Source: Tubulanus polymorphus (taxonomy: Eukaryota; Nemertea; Palaeonemertea; Tubulaniformes; Tubulanidae). Taken from it: DNA of 64,000 bases. Positions 47,001 through 62,000 of the stretch are shown here, in pieces. Under the pieces are notes generated by a model, which was not told the DNA's origin, made no database searches, and saw only the letters and a list, made by a program, of their open reading frames with translations. The position numbers and the translations under genes were made by a program. The stretch is from contig NC_134035.1 in assembly GCF_964204645.1 (NCBI RefSeq), positions 7,378,501 through 7,442,500 of the forward strand. Direction: 5' to 3'. Position 1 is the stretch's first letter, and each line of letters begins with the position of its first letter.

Positions 47001-50000
47001 TTGTTGTCCTCCAATTGCTTGTTTCTTTTTCATTGTTTTCACTGGAACAGATAATAAAGATTCTATCCTCTGTTTTTCATACTGCTCCTGATTCCTTGAA
47101 AATATCCCCTCTAAATTGATTAGATATTTTAAAGCACCTCAAATCAAATCTCTTAATCAGAGAAATAACTTAAATCACTGTGAAATTCCTTAAAATTTTT
47201 AAAGTGGCCAATATGATGACTCACTTCATAGGCCTATTGCTTCTGACTATATCAGCGAGATGCCCATACTAGTAGACCTTTTAGAGGGGGACCAGTGTAT
47301 GATACCACGCTAAAGCTTCTTTGAAGAAATAAAATCTAGTATCAAAAGACTAGTAAAAATAAAATTTAACCCATCAAAATCTATGCTCTAATAAAAACGT
47401 ATTCACATGTTATTAACTGTAATATACTTTACCACCGTCACTGTCTATAGTTTTAAAAAGTATTTTATCTTGAATTTCTAAAAGGCATTGATCTACATTT
47501 GTCCGAAAAAAACAGAAATCCCCCTGGCTACGGCCCTGTATTTTCGCTCTTGCCATGTAAACCATACCTAGAAATTCTAGAACAACAGTATAGTAGTATG
47601 AACAACGGATGATGAATTCCAGACAGAGTGTTTCTTTGGATACTATACGTGTGTGATGTGCTCTTCATTATATGTTAATCTTTTCATTCACATGTACTCA
47701 TAATATTTGTCTTAAGCCACTTGGAATTTTGCGAGCACGTGAGCATCGAGAATACAGACAACTCGATATCGTATCAACTCAGTGAAATATTTTCAGTCCC
47801 CATGCTTATGAGACTTTATTGCTGTATAAAAGAAATTGTTTTGAAATTATCAATGTTGTTTTGTGTATTTTTAGCAATGAAGATGGCGCAGTAACGAATA
47901 ATTGTGGACTGTGTCACATTCCATATACCGAGTCAACCGCTCCATTTCCCATTAATCTATCAGCTTGTCACATCTGTCGGTAAGCGAGCCTCACTTAATA
48001 TGGTGATTTGTAATCGGTTGATGGAATTGAAAATCGATGGAATATTCCTATTTCAATGATTTCAATTTCTCCGTAAAGAATGATATTTCGTTATCATCGA
48101 GAAATGATAATACAAGTATTGAAAAAAACAACACAAAATGGCTCCAGTCATGTAAAAAACCTAGCTCAGTGTCACGATAAAGTTTAACTCAAATTTTGGT
48201 TAAGTTCAGTGTTGTCAGACTTCCAGAAATTTCCGGAATTCCGGAAATTGAAACTTTCAACAAAAAAGTTCCCGCAAATTTTCGGCCATTCTACTACATC
48301 TAATAAACGATTTTTAAGAAAGATGTTTTTGTTTTTATTCATGAGCGATAGTTAAGTCAGCATAAGCCTCCCGTGATGCTGAACAAAATCGCTCCGTGAA
48401 CGCTCATAGCCGTTGCTATGATGTCATCACCTATTCATAAGCATAAAAAAACAATGTAGGTGGCATCACATTATGGGCTCTGAAAGCCGTTTTTTGCATT
48501 ATGGTACGGGGAACGATCTTGAATTTTGTTTCTGGAAATATATTTGCCAGGTGCTGGCAACACTGTAATTTGCAATCTGTAAATTCATATTTTCGATGAT
48601 GACAAAAATTTCAAACTTCACCGTTTTAAGCATAAAATCTTCATAAAACTGTACCCTGGCAGGAAAGGGTTAATTCTGACTCCTCATGCTCTGAATTATT
48701 GATTTCTCGTCTCGTCATCTGCGCGAAAATAAACAATTTCTACTCGAACAAATTTCAACCTTTTCATTCGCAGAAAGCAAAAAGTACCCGACGTGCTGTT
48801 CACGACGGTTGATCCACCTGCTGAGCTGCCCATCATCGGTAAGGGCGCGTTGATACAGGCTCGAATCTGTCGACAAAAACGTGACGAAAAATCAGAAGCT
48901 AATGCCAAAGAGATCAGTGACGTGAGTAGAATTAAAAAAATATAGTTTAATATACATGTAGTTTAAAGCCCCCAAAATAAGCAAATCACGGAGATATAAA
49001 TAACACAATTTTTGCTATCCTTTATCAGATTTTGAAAATTCTAGCATTCTTACAATAGTTTATTATATCCACCAGACGCAGGGGGTATTATATGATATAT
49101 GAAGTTAAACATGTAATGCCATCCAAGATATAGCAATTTTCATACAAAGTGGATGTTGATGTCGGACCTATGAGGTTATTTTATTGTCAACCAATTATGT
49201 GGTTGATCATGTGCAATGTCGGGGATAATAAGGTGCAATATTCAATATATTGTTGTCCATATGGTAATTTATTTTTGCATGTATTTTCAGTGTTTACCGT
49301 TTATGGAGTACGATCTTCACAGTCAGTTACTGTCGAAATTGAAAATTAAAGGAATGAATGCTTTGTTTGGTCTGCGAGTTCAAGTCACTATTGGAGAAGA
49401 ACTCATCATTGTTTTAGCGGTAAGATTCCGTCAGCAGCTGGTGTTCGAGTGCCTTTAAGAATACAAAGCTATAAGCAGTTTTAACTCATAAACCTACAAA
49501 CCAAAAGTCTCTATAATGCACAAAATATTACTTAGATTTTCAAAATTCTTTTGAGTAGGACCGTTCACCCGTCTCAGGCAGATGACGTGGATAGTGAACG
49601 TGTTGACAGTATTCCAGGTTTTGTTTTATTTTCATTTCAGACTGCTACTGGTGCGCTTATAGCTGGTCTTCCTACTCCGGCATTACCAAAAGTTTCTGGA
49701 AAGGTAGGCAAGCAGTATTTTTTTGATTTATGTATTCAGATTTTGGGTGCACCCCATGATGATCCCGATGTTTCCCAGAAAATGATAGTTAGTTATCGTT
49801 CTCATCTATTTTCTGAATGATAAGACAATTAATTACGTATAATTTTCTGTGATCAAGATGTATAATAGGATGTCTATTTCGTATGTAGAAAATTAGGTAA
49901 ATATCACCTTGCATCAATGCAAAGAATTGAATTTATGATGGTCAGTAATGATGTAGGAAAATAGACGCCTCATGAATAGTACAAAGTTTTATCTGATTGA

Positions 50001-53000
50001 TTATCTGGTTAATTATTGAAAAATGGATGAGTAACCAACTGACCACCATTTTATGGGACTCCCTGGATCTAGTTCCACAGTTGTGAATCAATATTTGATT
50101 CTAGAGTTAAAACATCAGAAATGAATTAATTTTAACTCTCTAGAGTCAAACTCTACTCCGAACTGTGGAACTGGGCCTTGTATTCTGCTTGCAGTTATGA
50201 TCATTTTGAGTTTTTTTTTGCATTTCATTCTAAAGTTTTTTATTTTCTTTGATATTTTAAGTTTATATCGTTTTTAAGGTGTTCGCAAAATTCGCGTGAA
50301 CAGTTTCTTCTCTCTTCCAGGTGTTCTTTTGATTTATATTTTTCGCGCTCTGCAATATTGTTTTCAGGTGTTTCGTAGACATAGAAAAAAGAAATTTCAG
50401 TATCGTCCTTGTGTATCAAAGGTACAATGTAGTGCTAATAGATGGCGTACTGCTCTTTTCTATATTATACCTGTATAACGAATCAACATTTCATGTTTTT
50501 CATTCTGTCACTCCGTTAATCATTATGCATATGATCGAATTATCGATGTTCTTGTACATGTATACATGAATGTAAAATAGCAATATGGTATTTACTGGTA
50601 ACCTTTCGTTGCTAACAGTTTTTCCACGCTTAAGTGCTGGAGAAAATTTGAACATTCCATGACACTTGTATACGAGATCAGCAGACATTGCGTCTATTCG
50701 GGAGTGTGGTGTATGATGGATGTACATTTATTGCTAAATTGTGTCTACCCCATAGTATGCAGTGTTCAATGTACCACTATATTGCATATACCCTGTAGTG
50801 CAGTGTATGATATACGTATGGCTATATTTTATGTCTACACGCTGTGCAGTGTATGGCGATGTTTATTTAGTTACCAACATTTCACTATGCCAGGTGCTAG
50901 TTTCTTTCAATAGGGTTTTTAACTAATAATCAATTCATGGATACACCACAAAAACATGGATACACTGCATTATGGGGTACATGACCTTCTGCGTTGTTGC
51001 CTACTTGTACTAATTAAGTGGAGGAGATGGAGGAAAGTCAGATCGCAAGCTGACCATCAACATACCTTAAAATGTGCTCTATGCTCTGTATTCATCAGGA
51101 CTTGATTCCATATTAATTGGATAAGTTTGATATTAGAGTTATAATCACTTTAGTCGAATTTTGTATAACTGACTTTGAAACAGGCTGGGGATCTATTTAT
51201 TTACATGTATGGATTGGACGAAACAGATTAAAAATAAATGATGACAAATCTATTTACAGCGGTATTTTTGTTCTACATGTTATTACGTATCTCTTTAATT
51301 AGGGTGAAATATCGTCGAAAGATAAAAGACTCGTCGATCTACAGAAAAAACTTGTCGATTGCGTAAATCGAAACAAAGAAATATACGAGTTGAATTCCAC
51401 AGTACACGTAAGTTTAGAGTTATTATTATAACAGGTTGCTATAGCTATATAAATTGGCAATGAAAATTCTACTAGGTAATAAAACAATGGTAGTAAGTCA
51501 GAGAAAACTGTAAGCCAATAAAAAACTGTTATGCTACGACAAATGAAACCCCAGCTACTACAAGATATCTTTAACTAAGACCCCTAAAACTACAAGATAT
51601 TTTTTGCTAAAAGTTTGTCACATTGTAGAATTGTAATTTTTTACCATGGAGACAATCGTGAAAATACATTCTGTTTCATTCTTTTCTTGTAAGACTCCGA
51701 AAATTCCATATTATGCCGCAGCGCCACTTTCTTCGTTGATTTTTTCGCCGTGATTGTCTCGCATCTGTCGTTGTCACCTACTGGTGTTGTTGCTTTTTTA
51801 GTGCAGGCAGATGTTGCTTCATCCCTTATTATTTTGATCTCTGGTTGTTCTTTCTTAGTTTGTTCTCTTCGGGTATTATGGTTTGACAAATTCTTGTCTT
51901 CGTTTTTAGCCACATCCGATATTGGGTTGGTTATTGTTTCTACTGATTTCAACGGAGCTGTGTTGTAAGGCGAATTTTCTGCCATTTTTTCTTCGATTTC
52001 TTTCTCTTTTATTTTTCTCGGATGGACCACTTTCAAATCATTATCATCATTTTGGTTCATCTTTCTCCCAATTGTCGGTGTAGTTTGTGGACCTGTATTT
52101 GAATTTATTACCGATGCTTCCATCCACTGCTCCTCATTTGATTTTTCATCGCCCTTAATTCTTATTTCTTCCCTTTCATCTTTAGCTGGTTCAAATTCTT
52201 CTTCCTTTTGTTCGAGTGTCTTCACTAAGACCTCTCTTTGTCGTTGTTTTTCTTCATGTTGTTTGATCAGCTTTATGATCGGCTCTGATCTTGTGTAAAA
52301 CTTTGCCGACTTGTTGACCTACAGATCAAAGAAAATATCCGATAATATTCCGGTATTAAGACATACATTAGGAAAAACTATTGTGGTGTAAAAGGCCTTA
52401 GCTCTAATTGTCCATGGACCTCTATGTTAAACTACGTTCAATAAGAATACTCACTCGGTCTAATACAGTCAGGTCAGCTTGTTTCAATAATAGTTTTATC
52501 ACTTCTGTGTGATGATTTTTACAGGCATAGTGAAGTGCAGTTGAACCACTGGCCTGAAATGATCATAGATTCTCTTTGAAATTTCTGACGTCAGGTGGTT
52601 CCAGGACCCCCTGACAACTGGCGTGATATCCATGGTTGCTGGATGACTGAATTCGCTTCATCTTATTCGCAACTATCTTTCTGATTTATGCTAGAATTAT
52701 GATCCCCTGTTCATCGATCTCTCGATAAGTTCAAGTTCAAGTTGATTTATTTCATAGAAAAGAGTATGTAAATGCATTTCTGCATCTACACTCAGCTGGA
52801 CTTGTATGAATAATGTTGTCTTTGTGAACAAATATTTCGACAAATTTTGTTTATTTTTCTTACTGGGCCAAAAGTTGAGAAATTGAGAAGATGAGACAAC
52901 TTCTCAATTTCTCGTCAAAAGTTGTGCACGTGAACCTAGCATGATATTTGGAGAAAATGATTTTCTTTACCTGAGATCTTATGTTCACATCACATCCAGC

Positions 53001-56000
53001 ATTAAGAAGTAGTTTCACAATATCAGTGTGGCCAGCAGTAGCTGCCAGAATTAGTGCAGTTTGACCATGCTGTAATAATGAAGATTTATAAGAGGTGATT
53101 CCTAAGGCAAGAAATGGGCAGGTGCATTCCTAGATATAGAAGATGTCTGGGAGCAAAGCCATATTTATCCTCCCAAAAATAGTTATACAGCTATATCCAA
53201 GATGGCTAGATTCATATAAATATTTCTGGGACTTTCCTTTATCAATCATGAGTTAACACGGAAATAATTATGTTTTCCATTAATTTGTTTAACTTGTTTA
53301 TATGAAACTCTTGCTAAGGTTTTAAAGCTTTTCGTGAGCTACAACTTAACGATTATTTTTATCAAATCTTTTCACTAAAGTTCTTAGTCAATTCGAGTTC
53401 ATGCAGTTGAATATCAATTCAATCGTTGTAAACTCACTTGATTCTGGATATCTACTGTGGCTCCTGCTTTGATCAAATATTTTACTATGGTTGTCTGGCC
53501 CTGGTGACAGGAATTTTGCAATGCCGTTTGTCCGTACTGGAAATATGTAGTAAAATACAGTCATGTTCATGTACTGGTATGTGACAGTAATCAAACCCTT
53601 CCGACATTACAGATGAGAGAATCCTCGATTGCTTTCGTCTACGAGCAATCACTGCAGAGTCCTCATTTAAATTGATATGACCTATTTTTGATTAAGTTAT
53701 ACCCTACCTCCTTACCTGCGAAAGTATTTTTCATTTCTTTCTAAAAACTTACTCGACTTTGAAAATCAACATTTTGTCCCTGTTGGATATGCTTATTGAC
53801 CACATCACCTTCTCCTTTAGCTGCAGCTGCCGCAAGTGTCAACATTTCTCTTCCTTTTCTCAATTAAATATATTGAAAAATTGAATGTATTCTTCAACGA
53901 GGTATATATTCAACGATTCGAGGTATATACCTTTGGATTTAAGCCCTTTTTTATTCTAAAAAATAAATGACCTAGTCTCAACCACTTCGCGTATTAATCA
54001 CTTCAACACCTTAGGGAAATAATCTGAATTGCATTAGTTGTTTTCTGCCTTAAGACCACTTTCAGTTATATGAGATCCAAACCACTTTAGTTAACTAGAT
54101 TACGTTACAGCAGTTTACCGAAGTACTTGCAAATTTTCATAAATCGCATACCGTATTCAAATACGCTTTCATAGAACCAGTTTATTATTTCATTTTCTAG
54201 TGTGAAACATCGTGATCAATGTTAAAAGTATTACATATTCGCAATCAAAAAATGTTGATCATAGGTTTCATGGTCAATCCGGATACTATCTCTGCTTTAT
54301 AGTGTGTTTTCAGCCCAAAATAATCCAGAACTTAGCATAATAACTAAGCCTAATTATTTGTCTAACATCTATATTTCAGGAATGTGCAATTGCTACAGAT
54401 TCTGCTCAGCTAACAGATGAAAGCGAAGAGGAATTGTCTGATTTAGATTTATCGGCAGGCAATAAAGAGACTTTTTTACTTGAGGTATGTTGCGACTATA
54501 CTAATACCCAAATTATTGTATCTGTATTCATTTAGACTGGATCATACTTGTGAGTTCATTTCTAATACATGCGTATACATGTTATGTTTTAACATCGGTA
54601 CATTTTAAATTTTTAAATTAGTTGCAATGAACTTGTGGCAGATTTATGTTAGATACATATATATCAATGTATGAATGCAGAATCAGGCGGGCAAGTTGTA
54701 GTATAGCAAATGATCTGCTATCCGGTACTAGATTGAACTTGGGGTTATAGCAGTCATGCAACCAAGTGGTTTTAAAACCTTAGCGAATGGAGTCAATTGA
54801 AATTATTCATGCAATTTATATTCAAACAGGTCGATGATGCTGATGAAGATATAGGACAATTATTGCTGGAGAACCATCTTCCAGATGGATTTGAAGTTTG
54901 TAATACTCAAAGAATGCCAGGAATAGCAAATGACGTTTGCAACCTGCAGGTATTATTATGTTTCTGTTTTCAGATTAACTAAATACTGAATAAGCATGAA
55001 ATATGGCCACGGTTTTGGTATCATGATAACAATTGTTCTTGTGGATAAGTATAATATGTGGATTTACGAAAACCAAGGGTCACAATCTCATTCAGTATTG
55101 AGTACTGATAGTGATATTGTATTGCCCCTGTTTCAATTGAAAAAATCAAGTCAGGAACTGGACTGGTTTATTTAGTAACTAGAATATGGTTTAGTCAGTA
55201 ACCAGACTGATTCAGTCGGTAACTAGAATGTGGGTTAGTCAGTTATTTTACTGATTTAGTCAGTAATTTGAATCTGGTGTCAACAACCTGGCTATAGTTT
55301 AGCGTAAGAAAGCAGTTCATTCATTGACGTATGCTAAATATCTATTCATTAATCTTTCAGTTGTTCACTCGTGTTTGGAGAGGTCATCTCGTGAATAAGA
55401 TGAGTAAAGAATTCGCAACCATCGTCGATGATTTTGTTAATGTATGCAGATTTATTTTCCAATACAAAAATATCCAGCCTTATCAGGGAAATCATCTCTT
55501 TTTTTTTGGTTTTTTCATGCAGAGTATTTTCTTCAAGTTGCGTAAAATGCAGCCGTGCGTGTTGTGCAACTTGGATTTCAACGTCAAAGTACCGGATAAG
55601 AACGAAATTCAGTTGTCAGTGACCGGTATCTGCGTCGGTCTCGGCGAAATGAACAACGTCGCCAGTACCAGTTCGAGTTTGAACAAATCGTCAGATTTGA
55701 AAACATCCGGTAAATAATACATTATTCTGAGTAAAAGTATGGGGAACTGACTGAGGCAGGGGCAAATCTAGGGGGGTTTTGGGAGCGTTGAATCCTGTCT
55801 TCCCATCAAGGTTGCCCGTTGTGTCATTAAACCCTATAAATTTGACACTCATCCTCTCTGAAATTGCATATTTTCGGATTGGTTTATAAGACCGAGAGGA
55901 ATCCTCAGGGCTGCTTTATCTGAGAAATGCCTCTACTTTTTGTTTCGAACCTGGCCGCCTTCAACATTTTCCCTGATCTGCCCCTGCCGAGTGTGTGGTA

Positions 56001-59000
56001 CATTTCTCTTTGCTACTGCGCTTCTTTAACCTTCATTCATTGTTATCAATTTCTTTAATGTCAAATCTTTTTGCATTCATGGTTTTTCGGTACAATTTTT
56101 TCTTCCATCTTTTTCTGTAATGTGTTTTTGTATATTTGATATTCTTTTTTATCAGCCAGTCTCCCTTCTAACCTTAACACAACCCATTGTATACCACTTA
56201 TTTACGGTAAGTTAAACGTTCCCAGCTTGGATTTTGTGTGTGCTGTGATGAGTCTGTGTATAAGTGGCATGCTTTGCTCGTAAGGTAATATGAGTACGCT
56301 CATGATATAGGCCACATGCATAACCAGCAAAATGACCGACGAGATTAAATGATGTAGACCTATTAATGATATTCTACTAGATATAGTTGATCGCGTGTGA
56401 ATTTTTGAATGTGACATTTGAAGTTAGCCACCATCTTGCACTCTCCGCTTGAATTTGTTTGGCTTTTCACCTCTATACATAGTTCATAAACCATGCAGCA
56501 ACTATCTTGAAGAAACTGCGATCAAATAGCAAGTATCTGCTGCCAATATCTAGGTATCCTGTACACTTTCCAGGTCTACTACCGCTGCCAATGACTGTTA
56601 TCTTATCTCTTGTATTGATCTGATCTCTCAATGATCTAGCATTCTAGCTGTAGGAGTGCACAGTTCCTGTAAACAAACTTGGTTGTCAATTTAGAACAAA
56701 GGCTGGCAATGTTAACTACGTATATGAACTATTTGAGGGTTGATGAAAAAGAAGAAGGGGGCTTTGTGGGTACACAGAACATGTGAAATCGAAATTCTGT
56801 GTACGTACACGAAATATGCTACTATTTCATGATCCCTCAAATCCTGCCATATAATAGCTATTGGAGTAGAACAATATCTTGCCTAGTTTCTTTAAGATAT
56901 TTTTTCGATGTGTGCCTACACAGACATGCTACCTCATAATCAACCTTCAAATCCTGCCACAAATGTAACTACAAAAATAACTTAAACATTGTGAAGAATA
57001 CTCGTTTAATTGGTCAGTACCTGGTAATTCAAACTCTTTAACATTAACTCGTCATCAAAAGCTAACTGCTAGTTGCTCATATGTTATTGTCATATTTTTT
57101 TGGGGTAGATTTTTTGGTAACATGATATATTTATGGCAGCCACATTTTCAGAAGCGTTCCGTAATATTTCTTTCTTTCAACAGTTTCACCGCACATGAAT
57201 GATCATGACGATTCAATGATGATGTTTCATATGGAGGGAGTAACCGAATCATCGACGTCGTCGCTGCAAAGCTACGTGAGTCGTTCATCAGCGTCGTTAG
57301 ACCGTACTCCGTCGTCTGCTGTACGAACAACGCTTGATACATCCACTGCTCAAGGCTGTCAGCAACAACGAAGTAAGGCTCTACGTTCAGTCCCGATCTG
57401 TAGCCCTATACGCTGCATAGTGTGTGTCATTCCTGCAGATTTCTATGAAACTCAGTGGTACCAACGATAACAGTAATGTGGCTTATATAGGGCTTAATCT
57501 AGTCAGGCTGCGCAGAGTGCAGATTTTCTTTTATTAGTTGGTATACCTGCCCCAAGTTATATCTCTATATTGTATATTGTGTATTCATCTCTCCCTAGAG
57601 AGATGGAACGTTGGTATTATCGCCCCTAGTCTATAGCCATGTTCACACTGGTGCTTATGAAGTACCGTACTTCGCTGGTGCCGAATTCACCAAAATACGA
57701 CGCTTATACAGCCAGTTAAGTTCACACGTAGAATCGGCAATACAGCACTTAGTAAGCCCAGTATAGTAGTCACCCGGTGTGCCGATAGAGGGGAGTGTAA
57801 TTAGTGCTCAGTGTATTGTACTACGAAGATGTTAATACGCAGCTAGCTAAGCGCCGAATCTGCATTCACACTACAGAAAATATGCGGCCAGCTCAGTTCC
57901 GTACTTAATACTCAATTCCGCGCTTAACAAGCTGTGTATTTCAGTACGGAACTGAATAAGCCGCGAATAATTTCCAAGTGTGAACACTTAGTACCGTACC
58001 GAAATCCTAGTGTGAACGCAGCTTATATCAGTCATCTCTCCCTGGTGAGAAGTAACATCCGAGTTTCTGTACTCAGCATTCAGGAGTTATCTATGAGGCC
58101 AATTACCCATTCATTTGCTCAGTGGTGGTGGATAGCCACTCAATTATACGGGTACTGCTCTATGATCTTGATAATGGCTTATTTTTGGTGTCTGGTCACT
58201 AAACATGAATTTTTTTTGGCTGTATACACGCTGTATACTTCCTGCTACACTCGTTCAATGAATTATTATATCCGTTTCAAATGATTTTTTGACATTTTGT
58301 TTTCATTTTTGTTTCTATTCGGTTTTTTCATTGCATTTGTAGTTTTGGTTCCACGGAGTAAGTATATAGTAAGGTGTTTGTAACGCAAGGCGAGCGTGAG
58401 TGAGAGAGAATGAGTCACATGTAGAGCGCACTAAAACTAGTTTAGGCTCCTTTCACAATCTTTTTATTTTCCTCAATGTATAAGATAAGACAATGATATC
58501 GCGCGGAATACCTTATCAACATTGTCACACGTTAAATATTTCGCTGAATAATTGCTTTACAAAGAAATGAAAATTGACTAACGATCATATTTCAGTAAAA
58601 GTTTAAGATAGATAGTACATAGAAGGTTAACTAGATTTATTTAGAGTACAAATGTTCGCTACTAGTGCATAGTAGCTTTATCAGGTCATAAATGCACTAG
58701 TAGCAAATACTTTTACTCTAAATGAATCTAGTCAACCTTTGAAGTACTGTCTTTAACGTTTTACTGATTCAGTACCGCGTTAAAACATCTCTTCTGATCA
58801 TATTTTAGAAAATAATTACTAGATTACGTTATGCTTAAGTCCGCTCGAGCAGCGTCATAATCTGAATAATCAGACGATCTTTCGGCTTTTCCCTAGTAGA
58901 GAACAACAGATGTAACTTAGGACTAAAGACGAGATATCATTAGCGTATGATAATCTACTATAAGAATTGATGATTGAGTTTGTTGACTTTTTCAAAAGCG

Positions 59001-62000
59001 ATGAACATGTAACTATTTTTTGTTGTTCGCTATTGTTCTGTTATCATATTTTGTGTGAAAATAATATCCCTTTGAGATCACTCTGAGAATTGGAAATTCA
59101 TTGATTAACATTACCACTCGATGATTAGCATTACTACACTAGGCGTGTATCACTTACACATCCTGCAGACAGTAGATACACTGTGATATGCACTGTTTAA
59201 TGTGGTTGCGAGATGAAATTTACATTTTTTTTTCGCAAATCATCGGCTGCATGATGAAACAACCTCTTTTAGCTAAAAGAGTTCAGTGTGCCATTTGAAT
59301 GCGTGCTAACTGAACTAGAGAATACAATAGTCTTGAAGCCACCACACTGTTTCGATGCATCATCGTGTTTCAATTGAATAATTTTGTGGTCTTATATTAT
59401 GATAAGTGTCTCTAAGCACGGTACTCTAGCAATTTATCAACATATACAGAGTTATTGCATTTATTCAACAGCAAACTTAGACTTTTTATTATTGATTTGC
59501 AATTTTCAACCTAGATGAAACATAAACCTGATGAGTGAATCCTCCAATTAACTAACATTCCCCTTCGACGAACGCATCCAACGAAGCTTTCTTTTTTTAT
59601 TCTTATTCACCTTCCTGAATGAACACATCTTTCTAAGCTGTCATTGACAAAATATGGTGAGGTATGCGCGAGTCGGAAGTTTTGGGACAATAAGATTTTC
59701 TACTTCTGACTACTGTATGAATAAATCGGATTTGCAAGTGTTCAACGTCTTATAAATGGGCTCAATGTTAGTTCATACAATGAATTGATTCGTCTTATAT
59801 ATAACATCTACATGTGTCTCCAACTATTAGTGTGTTTGGTTGAACAACAGAAATTTCATAGGGCATTTAAACCGACTACCGGGTAATAGCTAGTGAGCTT
59901 CTGAATTTCGGGAAAGTATTTAGAAATTAGGAAAAAAATTGGACCAAACATTCTCTGACGTGAGCATTTATCCGACTTAGGCATGGTTTACTGTATCACC
60001 TTTTGACGCAATTCAAAGTCTGCCCTTTTTTGTAACCACTTCCAATTGTTTAGATATAAAAAAACATGTGCGGATTCTATGTTCATTATCGATCTTAAAA
60101 AAACTTGCCTATTGAAACCGTTACCTATTTTGTTCTTTCAAATGAGTTGAGTATAAAACTTGCGGTTGCATGATTACTTACACTGTCTAACAACGCGCGC
60201 ATGGAATTAACGGATTTTTACAATCTGCTCGTATGAAGAAAACATCTGAATTGACTTGCATATTTTTTCAGTTTATTCACCCAAGACTTTATTCGTAATC
60301 TCTTGCATTTTATCATTAAATAGAATATTTTAAAACTGAATTAGAATCCTCCCCTGCTTCTGGGAAGTTTTACCGATAATTTGTTTTATTCTTTTTTCAG
60401 CACCAAAAGTTGGTCGAGAGAGAAAGCATAGTTTTCATGTATGTATATTTTCGTAGAAGTATGAAAATATCAGCGAGCTTCTTTTCAAAAACTTTGACAT
60501 TTTGATCCTTAAAGAATGATCCTGATAGTAACTCTGTATTAGCTCTTGGTGGCATAAATTGTAACCACTGAACATACACAACTGATTTTTTTGTCATTAG
60601 GAGGGAAATAGGGGATGGGGGAGAGTATTTTGACAAATATAACCCATGGCACAGGCATCATTTATGAAAAGCGTAGGTCGGCTCTTGTTTTCTTATAGAA
60701 CCAAATTCATGCGCAGGTCATCATTCACGTTTTGCTAAAAAAGAAAAAAGGAAATCGTCTGTGAATGTCTCATGTCATTGTCTGGATTTCTATTTTCAGT
60801 TGAAACCGAATCACAAACACGGCGTAGAATTAACGCCTCTATCGTACGTACCCGGCGGTCGTATCGAGACCTATTTCGGTAACATCAACTTGTTTTTTAT
60901 CCGAGAAAGTACGTCTATTCGAGAGGTAAAGTCTAGCGATTCTGCGATCGATATTGTGAGTACATGATGACATTTTTATTACATGATCGGCTGCTTGTAT
61001 TCCTCTCCACAGCTGCCTCTATTCCCTGTTCTCCTGCTCTAGTTAGTTGGTTTAAGACTTAGTGTTTATTTTCAGCCTTCGTTGATAGATTAACGTAACC
61101 TACGTATATAGTCCGTCCAAGTCAGATATAAGATAAAATGATGCGTCTATTGATATGGAGGATTTGGTGCAGTTATTTGGGTTGTCACATTCCTTTGAAA
61201 ATCCTTAAATTGCAAGCTTGATCCCTTATTTGGACTTATTTTTTGCTGGGATTCCTTAAAATCTCTTGAAATCGTAAATTGAAATGAATTCCTGCTAGCA
61301 TTGCTCTGGAGGACTTGACAGCCTGGGTTATTATACGGGTAACAGTTGAACCTTCTTAAGACATACTGGGATATAGTTATCTATATGATATCACTAACAG
61401 AATTTTTTGCAAATCTGAAAATATAACTCATCTTATACTGGAAGTAACAGACAAAATTCACTGGCCCTTGAAGTAGTTCATTTTAGGATTCATTGTACTT
61501 ACTTGTGTTGCTTTATTTTTACTTCTATCTGACTTTGCCCCTATGTTCCTATGCTCTGTTTCCATGGTTTCTTATCACAGTAGACATTGCTTAAGCGTAG
61601 TTCCATGATCCCCCAATTTCGCTGGAATACAACTAAATGTTGATGCTAGATTTCGTCTTCAACTCAATTAAAATCTAACTATTTCTCAAATTTTAATGTA
61701 ATTCTAAAAGAGTTCATCAGGCTCATAGCGTGAGGAATGTATGGGTGGGTTTGTTTTTAACTTGGTTGGAACTAACCGGGGTCTGAGGCCCTCTATCATG
61801 AAAATTTTGAAAATTTGATGCCCCGATATACCCTCCGAACAATTTTATTTGATATGAATCAAAGTTCTAAGTATGGGAAATTTTAGTATACATGTACGTA
61901 TTATGTTATGATAGTTGTAAGTGCAATGTTTCTATTTGATGTCATTTTGAAATAGAAATGAGCAGAACATTTTTTTGCCTCAAACCCCCACGCTACAGGC

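Noticed and set aside
58342-58356. 15 bp micro-exon (TTTGTAG ... GTAAGTA) in C2CD5
   Set aside because: Phase-compatible but far too short to distinguish from chance.
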